Shown here piece after piece: positions 9,855 through 18,388 of a stretch of 64,000 nt of DNA (position 1 is the first letter of the stretch; every line of letters starts with the position of its first letter). The position numbers were made by a program, and so were the translations under genes. Under the pieces are notes generated by a model. It was not told the DNA's origin and did not search any database. It saw nothing but the letters and a program-made list of their open reading frames with translations. Location of the stretch: positions 1-64,000 of the forward strand of contig NZ_JACVVE010000015.1 in the NCBI RefSeq assembly GCF_016648105.1, given 5' to 3'. The DNA is from Pseudomonas sp. S31. GTDB taxonomy: Bacteria; Pseudomonadota; Gammaproteobacteria; Pseudomonadales; Pseudomonadaceae.

Positions 9855-9872
9855 CCGCGATGGAGAACAACA

Positions 9873-10355
9873 ATGAGCCTTGCACAACCTGGGCAAGCCC
9901 AGCATGAGTTGGCCATCAGCCGTTTGCTCGATGCGCCGCCGGCCAAGGTATTCCGCGCCTGGACCGACCCCCAGTGGCTGATGCAATGGTGGGGGCCGCA
10001 TGGCATGACCACGCCGGAATGCGAGATGCAGCTGTGGGTCGGGGGGCTGTTTCGTACCTTGATGCGCGCCCCCGACGGTGCCGAGTACCCGACCCAGGGC
10101 GTGTTCCTGGAAATTGCCGCGCCGCGCCGGCTGGTGTTCACCGATGCCTTCACCCCGGGCTGGGTGCCGTCGAACAAGGCCTTCATGACGGCGGTGATCA
10201 CCTTCGAGGACGAGCACGGCAAGACCCGCTACACCGCCCGTGCCCTGCACTGGAATGCCGCCGACTGCCGTGCCCATGAGGAAATGGGCTTCTACCAGGG
10301 CTGGGGCGAGAGCCTCGACCGCCTGGAGGCGGTGGTCCAGCGGATGCCGGACTGA
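9873..10355 (+). CDS. SRPBCC/AHSA1 family protein
   Basis: The 160-residue protein has the AHSA1-type START-like fold: LDAPPAKVFRAWTDPQWLMQWW at the N-terminus, then GTYPTQG-like strands (EYPTQGVFLEIAAPRRLVFT), and the long C-terminal helix ending GESLDRLEAVVQRM. This fold binds a hydrophobic ligand. Its last base is the first base of the ECF sigma gene, so the two are translationally coupled. Confidence 0.88.
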   Translation: MSLAQPGQAQHELAISRLLDAPPAKVFRAWTDPQWLMQWWGPHGMTTPECEMQLWVGGLFRTLMRAPDGAEYPTQGVFLEIAAPRRLVFTDAFTPGWVPSNKAFMTAVITFEDEHGKTRYTARALHWNAADCRAHEEMGFYQGWGESLDRLEAVVQRMPD

Positions 10356-11596
10356 TGGCGGTACAGGCCCAGGTCCGCGCTCAAGTCGAGGCGGTCTATC
10401 GCCAGGATTCCAGACGTATCCTGGCGACGCTGATTCGCCTGCTGGGCGACTTCGACCTCGCCGAGGAGGCGCTGCATGAGGCGTTCTTCGTCGCGGTGGA
10501 GCGTTGGCAGCGCGATGGCATCCCCGCCAACCCGCGTGCCTGGCTGGTCTCGACCGGGCGCTTCAAGGCCATCGATACGCTGCGTCGGCGCGCCCGTTTC
10601 GACCGTTCCCAGGCGGATCTGATCATGCTCATCGAAGGCCAGGGTCAGGACCCGAGCGAGGAGGAACTGCTCGCCGACGACCGCCTGCGGCTGATCTTCA
10701 CCTGCTGCCACCCAGCCCTGGCCGCCGATGCCCAGGTACCGCTGACCCTGCGCGAGGTCTGCGACCTGACCACCGAGCAGATCGCCCGGGCCTTCCTGCA
10801 GAGCCCGGCCACCATCGCCCAGCGTATCGTCCGTGCCAAGGCCAAGATCCGCGATGCCGGCATCCCGTACCAGGTACCCGAACTGCACGAGCTCCCCGAG
10901 CGGCTGGACAGCGTGTTACGGGTCATCTACCTGGTGTTCAACGAAGGCTACTCGGCGTCGTCCGGCGGGCGCCTGCTGCAGCGGGAGTTGAGCGATGAGG
11001 CGATACGCCTGGGTCGCTTGCTGGTGGGGTTGCTGCCCGATGCCGAGGCCACCGGGCTGCTGGCGTTGATGCTGCTGCAGGCCTCGCGCCAGCGTGCGCG
11101 TAGCGATGCCGAGGGCAACCTGGTGCTGCTCGACCAGCAGGATCGCAGCCTGTGGGACCGCGAGCGGATCACCGAGGGCTGCGAACTGGTACGCCTGGCG
11201 CTGCGCAGTCGGGCATTCGGCGCCTACACCGTGCAAGCGGCGATTGCCGCACTGCACGCCGAGGCGCCGAGTAGCGAGGCGACGGATTGGGTGGAGATCG
11301 TCGGGCTGTACGATGTGTTGCAACGGCATTGGCCGTCACCGGTGGTGGCGCTGAACCGGGCGGTGGCGTTGGCCAAGCGCGATGGGCCGCAGGCGGGCTT
11401 GCGGGCGGTGGAGGAGATTCTGCAAGGCGGGGAGTTGCAGGATTATCACCTGCTGCATGCTGCACAGGCAGAGCTGCATCATCAGCTGGGCCATGTCGAC
11501 CAAGCGCGTGCGGCGTGGCAGCGCGCCTTGGCGCTGACCCAACAGGAGCCCGAGCGGCGGCATATCGAAAAGCGCATGGCCGCGTTGCCGTGGTAG
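10355..11596 (+). CDS. ECF42-type RNA polymerase sigma factor with C-terminal extension
   Basis: The 413-residue protein has sigma-70 region 2 (residues about 10-80, LLGDFDLAEEALHEAF), a region 4 helix-turn-helix (about 125-175, LTTEQIARAFLQSPATIAQRI) and the long DUF6596/TPR-like extension of the ECF42 group. That extension, with the paired DGPF gene upstream, replaces the usual anti-sigma factor; in this group it is thought to control activity. No anti-sigma gene is present nearby. The stimulus and regulon are unknown. It ends a probable operon starting at 9040. Confidence 0.9.
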   Translation: MAVQAQVRAQVEAVYRQDSRRILATLIRLLGDFDLAEEALHEAFFVAVERWQRDGIPANPRAWLVSTGRFKAIDTLRRRARFDRSQADLIMLIEGQGQDPSEEELLADDRLRLIFTCCHPALAADAQVPLTLREVCDLTTEQIARAFLQSPATIAQRIVRAKAKIRDAGIPYQVPELHELPERLDSVLRVIYLVFNEGYSASSGGRLLQRELSDEAIRLGRLLVGLLPDAEATGLLALMLLQASRQRARSDAEGNLVLLDQQDRSLWDRERITEGCELVRLALRSRAFGAYTVQAAIAALHAEAPSSEATDWVEIVGLYDVLQRHWPSPVVALNRAVALAKRDGPQAGLRAVEEILQGGELQDYHLLHAAQAELHHQLGHVDQARAAWQRALALTQQEPERRHIEKRMAALPW

Positions 11597-11623
11597 GAGC
11601 GGCACCAGGCCGCCCCTGGAGGA

Positions 11624-12094
11624 TCAACTGGCGACGAAGTTCGGTGGCGACACCAGTTCGACCGTCTGCTGCTTGCGTGGGGCGAGGATCTCGGCCTCGC
11701 CGCCGACCACCAGTTCGTCGTTCTGGTTGTACACGTTGGTGGCGATGCGCACCTTGAACTTTGGCAACTTCTCGAGAATCTCCAGGCGCACGGTCAGGGT
11801 GTCGCCGATCTTCACCGGTTTCTGGAAGCTCATCTGCTGGCCCAGGTAGATGGTGCCGGGGCCCGGCAGGGTGCAGGCCACTGCGGCGCTGATCAGCGCG
11901 CCGCTGAACATGCCGTGGGCGATGCGCTCGCGGAACATGCTCTTGGCGGCGAACTCGGCATCCAGGTGTACCGGGTTGTGGTCACCGGACATCGCGGCGA
12001 ACAGCTGGATGTCGCGTTCTTCCACGGTCTTCTCGTAGCTGGCCGTCTGGCCGACTTCGAGGGCTTCGTAAGGCGTGTTGGTGACCTGGGTCAT
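11624..12094 (-). CDS. phaJ1: (R)-specific enoyl-CoA hydratase, MaoC family
   Basis: The 156-residue hot-dog protein has the MaoC hydratase motif FAAMSGDHNPVH with catalytic Asp38 and His43. It hydrates enoyl-CoA from beta-oxidation to (R)-3-hydroxyacyl-CoA, a monomer for polyhydroxyalkanoate synthesis. The name rests on length and on the neighbours: in P. aeruginosa PhaJ1 (PA3302) sits beside a lysophospholipase and fadD2/fadD1, exactly as here. It is 33 bp downstream of, and in the same direction as, the hydrolase gene. Confidence 0.85.
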   Translation of the reverse strand: MTQVTNTPYEALEVGQTASYEKTVEERDIQLFAAMSGDHNPVHLDAEFAAKSMFRERIAHGMFSGALISAAVACTLPGPGTIYLGQQMSFQKPVKIGDTLTVRLEILEKLPKFKVRIATNVYNQNDELVVGGEAEILAPRKQQTVELVSPPNFVAS

Positions 12095-12127
12095 CGGGGC
12101 TTCCTTGGTGGGCGGACGAGGCCGCTA

Positions 12128-13072
12128 TCATTCACTGCGGGCAGGCCGGCAAAGGGCCAGCGCCTGCTCCAGCCAGCCGAGGATATCGGCAGTGACCTCG
12201 TCACGGTTGGTTTCGTTGAGCACTTCATGGCGTGCGCCAGGGTAAACCCGCAACTGTACATGAAGGTTGCCGGTCGCGCGCAGGGCGTCGACCAGTTTCA
12301 TCAGACGTTTGCCGGCACTCACCGGATCACATTCGCCACCGATCACCAGCAGCGGCAGGTTCGGGTCGATCTGGGCGAGGTTCTTCGCCTGGCTGATGTG
12401 TGCCAGCCCCAGCAGCAGGTCGAGCCATAGCTGGTTGCTGCAGCGAAAGCCGCACAGCGGGTCGTCGATGTACTTGTCCACTTGCACAGGATCGCGGCTG
12501 AGCCAGTCGAAAGCGGTGCGGGTGGGGCCCAGCGCCTTGTTGAAGCTGCCGAACGACAACCATTCGAGCAAGGCACTATGGCCTAGTGGGCCCTGGCGCC
12601 AGGCTTCCAGGCGCGCGACCTGGCGGGCCAGGCGGTACAGCGCCGCAGGCTGGTAGTTGGAGCCACTGAGGATCGCCCCTTGCAAGCTGGCGCTGTGGTG
12701 CAGCAGGTAGGCCTGGGCGATGTAGCTGCCCATGCTGTGCCCAAACAGGAACAACGGGGTGCCGGGGTACTGCTGGCCGATGTGCTGGGCCAACAGGCCG
12801 AGGTCGTCGACCACGGTTTCCCAGCCACGGTGGCGAGCGAACAAGCCCAGGCTGCCGAGTTCGGCGGTGCGCCCGTGGCCGCGCAGGTCGGGCGCCAGCA
12901 GGGCGTAGCCGGCATCGCTCAGGGCATGCCCGAAGCGCGCGTAGCGCCCGGCATGCTCGGCCATGCCATGGGCGAGCAGGACCACGGCCTTGACCGGTGT
13001 GCTCGGCAACCATTGGTGCACATGGAGGCTGCAATGCTCGCTGGCGGGCAGCCAGAAGGCGTCGTGGGGCAT
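12128..13072 (-). CDS. Alpha/beta hydrolase (lysophospholipase-like)
   Basis: Started at the ATG at 13072 the product has 314 residues. It shows the oxyanion-region motif LLAHGMAEHAGRYARF, the DLRGHG strand-turn and the nucleophile elbow GHSMG with Ser113. The overall pattern is that of monoacylglycerol lipase or lysophospholipase (PldB-like). The position between phaJ1 and the divergent fadD2 suggests release of fatty acid for activation and beta-oxidation. There is no signal peptide. Confidence 0.87.
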   Translation of the reverse strand: MPHDAFWLPASEHCSLHVHQWLPSTPVKAVVLLAHGMAEHAGRYARFGHALSDAGYALLAPDLRGHGRTAELGSLGLFARHRGWETVVDDLGLLAQHIGQQYPGTPLFLFGHSMGSYIAQAYLLHHSASLQGAILSGSNYQPAALYRLARQVARLEAWRQGPLGHSALLEWLSFGSFNKALGPTRTAFDWLSRDPVQVDKYIDDPLCGFRCSNQLWLDLLLGLAHISQAKNLAQIDPNLPLLVIGGECDPVSAGKRLMKLVDALRATGNLHVQLRVYPGARHEVLNETNRDEVTADILGWLEQALALCRPARSE

Positions 13073-13277
13073 GGCGGATCCCTGGCGGAAGCATACTCGC
13101 TCAGTGTATGCGCAACCCGACCGATTGCAGGAATGGCACAAATAAGATTCATGATGTTAATGGCAGCACGTTGCGCATAGGCCACCCTGGACTTAGCTGC
13201 TAACGTCGAGGCAACGCCTTTTCGCCGTGCGGCGAATCGGTCAGGGAAAACGGGCCCAGGTAGAGGAACGACAATAA

Positions 13278-14966
13278 ATGCAAGCCGATTTCTGGAACGA
13301 CAAGCGCCCGGCGGGCGTACCTTCCACCATCGACATCCAGGCCTATGCCTCGGTGGTCGAAGTGTTCGAGCGCTCCTGCAAGCGCTTCGCCGACCGGCCG
13401 GCCTACAGCAACCTCGGGGTGACCCTGAGCTACGCCGACCTGGATCGTCACTCCGCGGCCTTCGCCGCCTGGCTGCAGCAGCACACCGACCTGGCCCCGG
13501 GCGACCGCATCGCGGTGCAGATGCCCAATGTCCTGCAATACCCGATCGCCGTGTTCGGCGCCTTGCGCGCCGGGCTGATCGTGGTCAACACCAACCCGCT
13601 GTACACCGAGCGCGAGATGCGCCACCAGTTCAAGGATGCCGGCGTGCGGGCGCTGGTGTACCTGAACATGTTCGGCCAGCGGGTCCAGCAGGTGCTGGCC
13701 GATACCTCGATCGAGTACCTGATCGAGGCGAAGATGGGTGACATGCTGCCCCGCGCCAAGGGCTGGCTGGTCAATACCGTGGTCGACAAGCTGAAGAAGA
13801 TGGTCCCGGCCTACAGCCTGCCCCAGGCGACGCCGTTCAAGCAGGTGCTGCGCCAGGGCGACGGGTTGACCTGCAAGCCGGTGCCGCTGAGCCTGGAGGA
13901 CATCGCCGTGCTGCAGTACACCGGTGGTACCACGGGCCTGGCCAAGGGCGCCATGCTCACCCACGCCAACCTGGTCGCCAACATGCTCCAGGTGCTGGCC
14001 TGCCTGTCCCAGCAAGGGCCCGATGGGCAGAAGCTGCTCAAGGAAGGCCAGGAAGTAATGATCGCGCCGCTACCGCTGTACCACATCTATGCCTTCACCG
14101 CGAACTGCATGTGCATGATGGTCACTGGCAACCACAACGTGCTCATCACCAACCCGCGGGACATTCCCGGGTTCATCAAGGAGCTGGGCAAGTGGCGGTT
14201 CTCGGCGCTGTTGGGGCTCAATACCCTGTTCGTCGCGCTGATGGACCATCCGGGTTTCCGCCAGCTGGATTTCTCCGCACTGAAGATCACCAACTCGGGC
14301 GGCACGGCTCTGGTCAAGGCCACCGCCGAGCGCTGGGAAAGCATCACCGGCTGCCGCATCGTCGAGGGCTACGGCTTGACCGAAACCTCGCCGGTGGCCA
14401 GCACCAACCCCTACGGCCAGCTGGCGCGCCTCGGCACGGTGGGCATCCCGGTGGCCGGTACGGCGTTCAAGGTCATCGACGACGACGGCAACGAGCTGCC
14501 GTTGGGCGAACGCGGCGAGCTGTGCATCAAGGGCCCGCAGGTGATGAAGGGCTATTGGCAGCAACCCGAGGCCACGGCCCAGGCCCTGGATGCCGAGGGC
14601 TGGTTCAAGACCGGTGACATCGCGGTGATCGATCCGGATGGCTTCACGCGCATCGTCGACCGCAAGAAGGACATGATCATCGTCTCGGGCTTCAACGTGT
14701 ACCCCAACGAGATCGAGGACGTGCTCATGGCCCATCCGCAGGTGGCCAGTTGCGCGGTGATCGGGGTGCCCGACGAGCGCTCGGGGGAGGCGGTGAAACT
14801 GTTCGTGGTGCCACGGGCCGGCGGGGTCACGGTCGAGGAGTTGAAAGCCTATTGCAAGGCCAACTTCACCGGCTACAAAGTGCCCAAGTACATCGTGTTG
14901 CGGGACGCGTTGCCGATGACGCCGGTGGGCAAGATCCTGCGCCGGGAATTACGCGAGACGGCCTGA
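13278..14966 (+). CDS. fadD2: Long-chain fatty acid-CoA ligase FadD2
   Basis: The 562-residue AMP-forming ligase activates free fatty acids to acyl-CoA at the inner membrane. The AMP/ATP loop YTGGTTGLAKG is at residues 214-224. GYGLTETSP forms the adenine-binding motif, GWFKTGD lies in the hinge region, and the FadD signature region DRKKDMIIVSGFNVYPNE follows. The C-terminal catalytic lysine is in MTPVGKILRREL. It is the first of two tandem paralogues, divergent from the hydrolase gene across about 205 bp. Confidence 0.93.
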   Translation: MQADFWNDKRPAGVPSTIDIQAYASVVEVFERSCKRFADRPAYSNLGVTLSYADLDRHSAAFAAWLQQHTDLAPGDRIAVQMPNVLQYPIAVFGALRAGLIVVNTNPLYTEREMRHQFKDAGVRALVYLNMFGQRVQQVLADTSIEYLIEAKMGDMLPRAKGWLVNTVVDKLKKMVPAYSLPQATPFKQVLRQGDGLTCKPVPLSLEDIAVLQYTGGTTGLAKGAMLTHANLVANMLQVLACLSQQGPDGQKLLKEGQEVMIAPLPLYHIYAFTANCMCMMVTGNHNVLITNPRDIPGFIKELGKWRFSALLGLNTLFVALMDHPGFRQLDFSALKITNSGGTALVKATAERWESITGCRIVEGYGLTETSPVASTNPYGQLARLGTVGIPVAGTAFKVIDDDGNELPLGERGELCIKGPQVMKGYWQQPEATAQALDAEGWFKTGDIAVIDPDGFTRIVDRKKDMIIVSGFNVYPNEIEDVLMAHPQVASCAVIGVPDERSGEAVKLFVVPRAGGVTVEELKAYCKANFTGYKVPKYIVLRDALPMTPVGKILRRELRETA

Positions 14967-14998
14967 AATCGCCCAGCTCCAGCACCCTGGACCGCTCT

Positions 14999-15078
14999 GG
15001 CAGGCCAACTCTGGCCTGCCATGCGACATTTTGGATAATTACTCTAAAAATGACTCATATTGTTCATTGAGTCATTTT
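14999..15078. promoter_or_regulatory. Hairpin and 11-bp inverted repeat between fadD2 and fadD1
   Basis: Two dyads lie in the gap. GGCAGGCCA/TGGCCTGCC (14999-15020) follows fadD2 and could end its transcript, though no T tract follows. AAAATGACTCA and TGAGTCATTTT (15047-15057 and 15068-15078) form a perfect 11-bp inverted repeat with a 10-bp spacer, upstream of fadD1. The second looks like an operator or a weak terminator. It does not match the PsrA consensus (GAAAC-N4-GTTTC). Confidence 0.5.
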
Positions 15079-15241
15079 GGTGACCGTAAGGCCCGTCTTT
15101 GGCTCTAGGCGACCCTAGGCAAAGCTGTTACGCTCGGCGCGCTTTCAGATGTTTCGCCATCCAGCGAAGCGTCATCCAAATCAATAATAAGCGCATCGAC
15201 GCGTGAATCGAACTTCGCTGTTGCTGAAGGAGTGGGCTTCC

Positions 15242-16939
15242 ATGATCGAACATTTTTGGAAGGATAAGTACCCAGCCGGGATTACGGCGGAAATCAATCC
15301 TGACGAATTCCCCAATATCCAGGCAGTACTCAAGCAATCCTGCCAACGCTTTGCCGACAAACCGGCCTTTAGCAACCTGGGCAAGACTATCACCTACGGC
15401 GAGTTGTATGCGTTGTCCGGGGCGTTCGCCGCCTGGCTGCAGCAGCACACCGACCTCAAGCCCGGCGATCGCATCGCCGTGCAACTGCCCAATGTCCTGC
15501 AATACCCGGTGGCGGTTTTCGGCGCCATGCGTGCCGGCCTGATCGTGGTCAACACCAACCCGCTGTACACCGCGCGGGAAATGGAGCACCAGTTCAACGA
15601 CTCGGGGGCCAAGGCCCTGGTGTGCCTGGCCAACATGGCCCATCTCGCCGAGAAGGTGGTGCCCAAGACCCAGGTCAAGCACGTCATCGTCACCGAAGTG
15701 GCCGACCTGCTGCCGCCGCTCAAGCGCCTGCTGATCAACAGCGTGATCAAGTACGTGAAGAAGATGGTGCCGGCCTATCGCCTGCCCCAGGCCGTGCGCT
15801 TCAACGACGCCCTGGCGCTGGGCAAGGGCCAGCCGGTCGTCGAGGCCAACCCGCAGCCCAACGACGTGGCGGTGTTGCAATACACCGGCGGTACCACGGG
15901 CGTGGCCAAGGGCGCGATGCTCACCCACCGCAACCTGGTGGCCAATATGCTGCAGTGCCGGGCCTTGATGGGTGCCAACCTGCAGGAAGGCTGCGAGATC
16001 CTGATCACGCCGCTGCCGCTGTACCACATCTATGCGTTCACCTTCCATTGCATGGCGATGATGCTGATCGGCAACCACAACGTGCTGATCAGCAACCCGC
16101 GCGACCTCTCGGCCATGGTCAAGGAACTGGGCAAGTGGAAGTTCAGCGGCTTCGTTGGCTTGAACACGCTGTTCGTCGCACTGTGCAACAACGAGGCATT
16201 CCGCGCGCTGGACTTCTCCGCGCTGAAGATCACCCTGTCCGGCGGCATGGCCCTGCAGTTGAGCGTGGCCGAGCGCTGGAACGCCGTCACCGGCTGTGCC
16301 ATCTGCGAAGGCTATGGCATGACCGAGACCAGCCCGGTGGCCACGGTCAACCCGGCCGAGGCCAACCAGGTCGGGACCATCGGCATTCCCGTGCCCTCGA
16401 CGCTGTGCAAGGTCATCGACGACAGCGGCAACGAGCTGGCCCTGGGCGAAACCGGTGAGTTGTGCATCAAGGGCCCGCAGGTCATGAAGGGCTACTGGCA
16501 GCGCGAGGAGGCCACCGCCGAGATCCTCGACAGCGAAGGCTGGCTGAAGACGGGTGACATCGCGGTGATCCAGCCGGACGGCTACATGCGCATCGTCGAC
16601 CGCAAGAAGGACATGATCCTGGTGTCGGGCTTCAACGTGTACCCCAACGAGCTCGAAGACGTGCTCGCCGGCCTGCCGGGCGTGCTGCAGTGCGCGGCCA
16701 TCGGCGTGCCGGACGAGAAGTCCGGCGAGGTGATCAAGGTTTTCATCGTGGTCAAGCCGGGCATGACCCTGACCAAGGAGCAGGTGATGCAGCACATGCG
16801 TGCCAACGTCACCGGCTACAAGGTGCCGCGCTACATCGAGTTCCGCGATGCGTTGCCGACCACCAACGTGGGCAAGATCCTGCGCCGTGAATTGCGCGAT
16901 GAAGAGCTGAAGAAGCAGGGCTTGAAGAAGATCGCCTGA
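15242..16939 (+). CDS. fadD1: Long-chain fatty acid-CoA ligase FadD1
   Basis: The 565-residue paralogue of FadD2 has the same motifs: YTGGTTGVAKG near 217-227, GYGMTETSP, DRKKDMILVSGFNVYPNE and the C-terminal lysine in TNVGKILRRELRD. I chose the ATG at 15242, preceded by GAAGGAGTGGGCTTCC, over an in-frame ATG at 15203. The 275-bp gap from fadD2 contains an inverted repeat, so it probably has its own promoter. Confidence 0.93.
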   Translation: MIEHFWKDKYPAGITAEINPDEFPNIQAVLKQSCQRFADKPAFSNLGKTITYGELYALSGAFAAWLQQHTDLKPGDRIAVQLPNVLQYPVAVFGAMRAGLIVVNTNPLYTAREMEHQFNDSGAKALVCLANMAHLAEKVVPKTQVKHVIVTEVADLLPPLKRLLINSVIKYVKKMVPAYRLPQAVRFNDALALGKGQPVVEANPQPNDVAVLQYTGGTTGVAKGAMLTHRNLVANMLQCRALMGANLQEGCEILITPLPLYHIYAFTFHCMAMMLIGNHNVLISNPRDLSAMVKELGKWKFSGFVGLNTLFVALCNNEAFRALDFSALKITLSGGMALQLSVAERWNAVTGCAICEGYGMTETSPVATVNPAEANQVGTIGIPVPSTLCKVIDDSGNELALGETGELCIKGPQVMKGYWQREEATAEILDSEGWLKTGDIAVIQPDGYMRIVDRKKDMILVSGFNVYPNELEDVLAGLPGVLQCAAIGVPDEKSGEVIKVFIVVKPGMTLTKEQVMQHMRANVTGYKVPRYIEFRDALPTTNVGKILRRELRDEELKKQGLKKIA

Positions 16940-16956
16940 TAGACCTCGCTGGCTTA

Positions 16957-17042
16957 TTTTCGCGGGTAAACCCGCTCCTACAGGTACTGCACAAGTCCTT
17001 TGGGAGCGGGCTTGTCGGGGCGCCGAACCGCCGCGAAGAAGC
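16957..17042. repeat. REP elements downstream of fadD1
   Basis: One unit reads TTTTCGCGGGTAAACCCGC. An inverted one follows, with GGGAGCGGGCTTG, fused to the variant core CGCCGAACCGCCGCGAAG. They lie between convergent genes. Confidence 0.7.
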
Positions 17043-17050
17043 CACCGAGA

Positions 17051-18358
17051 TCAGCGCAGTTTCTCCAGCATCTGGTAGTACCACATGCCCGCCGCCAACA
17101 GCGGATTGCCCAGCAAGTCCCCCATCGGTACCCGCACGTGCTTGCACGCCGCGAAGGTGTCGAACTTCTCCAACGTCCCCGTCAGTGCCTCGGCCATGAT
17201 CTCGCCCATGATGTGGCTGGTGGCGATGCCATGCCCCGAATAGCCCTGGCAGTACCAGACATTCTCGGACAACTTGCCCAACTGCGGAATGCGGTTGACC
17301 ACGATGCCCATGGCGCAGCTCCATTGGAATTCGATCGGCACACCCTTGAGCGCCGGGAAGGTGCGCTCGATGCACGGGCGCAATTCGCCCGCGATGTCGC
17401 GTGAATCCTTGCCCGAATAGTTGGCGCCGCCACCGAACAGCAGGCGTTTGTCGGCGGTGAGCCGGTAATAGTCGAGGACGAAGCGGCAGTCGTATACCGC
17501 CAGGTCCTGTGGGTTGATCTGCTCGGCCAGCTCGCCCAGCGGCGCGGTGGTGACGATGCCGCCCATGGCAGGGAAGATCTTGCCCTTGAGCTGGCGCTTT
17601 TCCAGCTTGTGGTAGACGTCACCGGCCAGCATCACCTGGCGCGCTTCGACCCGCCCGTGGGCGGTGACCACCGCCGGGCGCGGGCCGTGGACGATATCCA
17701 GTACCTCGGAGTTCTCGAAGATCAGCGCGCCCAGGCCATGGGCCGCACGCGCCTCGCCCAGGCACAGGTTGAGCGGGTGCAGGTGCAGGTTGCGCAGGTT
17801 CTTCAGTGCGCCCAGGTACAACGGGCTTTGCAGGTGCTCGGCGACGCCTTCGCGGTCGAGCATTTGCACCTGTTCGCCCATGCCGCGGCGTTGGGCTTCG
17901 GCCTCGAAGCTGCGCAGCTCGTCGAGGTGCGAGGGCTTCATCGCCGCGTGCAGGTGACCGCGCTTGAGGTCGCAAGCGATGCCGTAGCGGGCCACGCGTT
18001 GCTCGATGACCTGGTGCCCGCGCCAGCGCAGGTGCCAGATGAAGTCGTCCACCTCGGCACCGAGGCGGTTGCGCATCTGCGTGCGCATGGCTTCGTCACC
18101 CGAGAGGCTGCCGGTCACCTGGCCGCCGTTACGCCCGCTGGCGCCCCAGCCGATGCGGTTGGTTTCGACGATGGCCACCTTCAGGCCGCGTTCGGCCAGT
18201 TCCACGGCGGTGGCCACGCCGGTGAAGCCGCCGCCGATGATGGCGACGTCGACCTGTACCGTGCCCTTGAGCTGGGGGTACTCGGTGTGGTCATTGAGGC
18301 TGGCGCTGTAGTAGGACGGCGCGCGCTGCGCCGGGCCGTTGCTGGTTGCTGCGTTCAT
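17051..18358 (-). CDS. puuB: FAD-dependent oxidoreductase, gamma-glutamylputrescine oxidase-like
   Basis: The 435-residue DAO-type flavoprotein has the dinucleotide-binding motif VAIIGGGFTGVATAVELAERG (about residues 38-58) and the PuuB-type segment GWGASGRNGGQV. The C-terminal FAD-contact region includes YSGHGIATSHIMGE. It probably oxidises a gamma-glutamylated amine, releasing peroxide and an aldehyde. The glutamine-synthetase-like ligase gene lies 30 bp upstream, which supports a polyamine catabolic pair. Pseudomonas genomes hold several such pairs, so the exact substrate (putrescine, cadaverine or spermidine) is uncertain. Confidence 0.82.
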   Translation of the reverse strand: MNAATSNGPAQRAPSYYSASLNDHTEYPQLKGTVQVDVAIIGGGFTGVATAVELAERGLKVAIVETNRIGWGASGRNGGQVTGSLSGDEAMRTQMRNRLGAEVDDFIWHLRWRGHQVIEQRVARYGIACDLKRGHLHAAMKPSHLDELRSFEAEAQRRGMGEQVQMLDREGVAEHLQSPLYLGALKNLRNLHLHPLNLCLGEARAAHGLGALIFENSEVLDIVHGPRPAVVTAHGRVEARQVMLAGDVYHKLEKRQLKGKIFPAMGGIVTTAPLGELAEQINPQDLAVYDCRFVLDYYRLTADKRLLFGGGANYSGKDSRDIAGELRPCIERTFPALKGVPIEFQWSCAMGIVVNRIPQLGKLSENVWYCQGYSGHGIATSHIMGEIMAEALTGTLEKFDTFAACKHVRVPMGDLLGNPLLAAGMWYYQMLEKLR

Positions 18359-18388
18359 CGGTGTTCCTTGTTCTTCGTAGGGTGGTGC

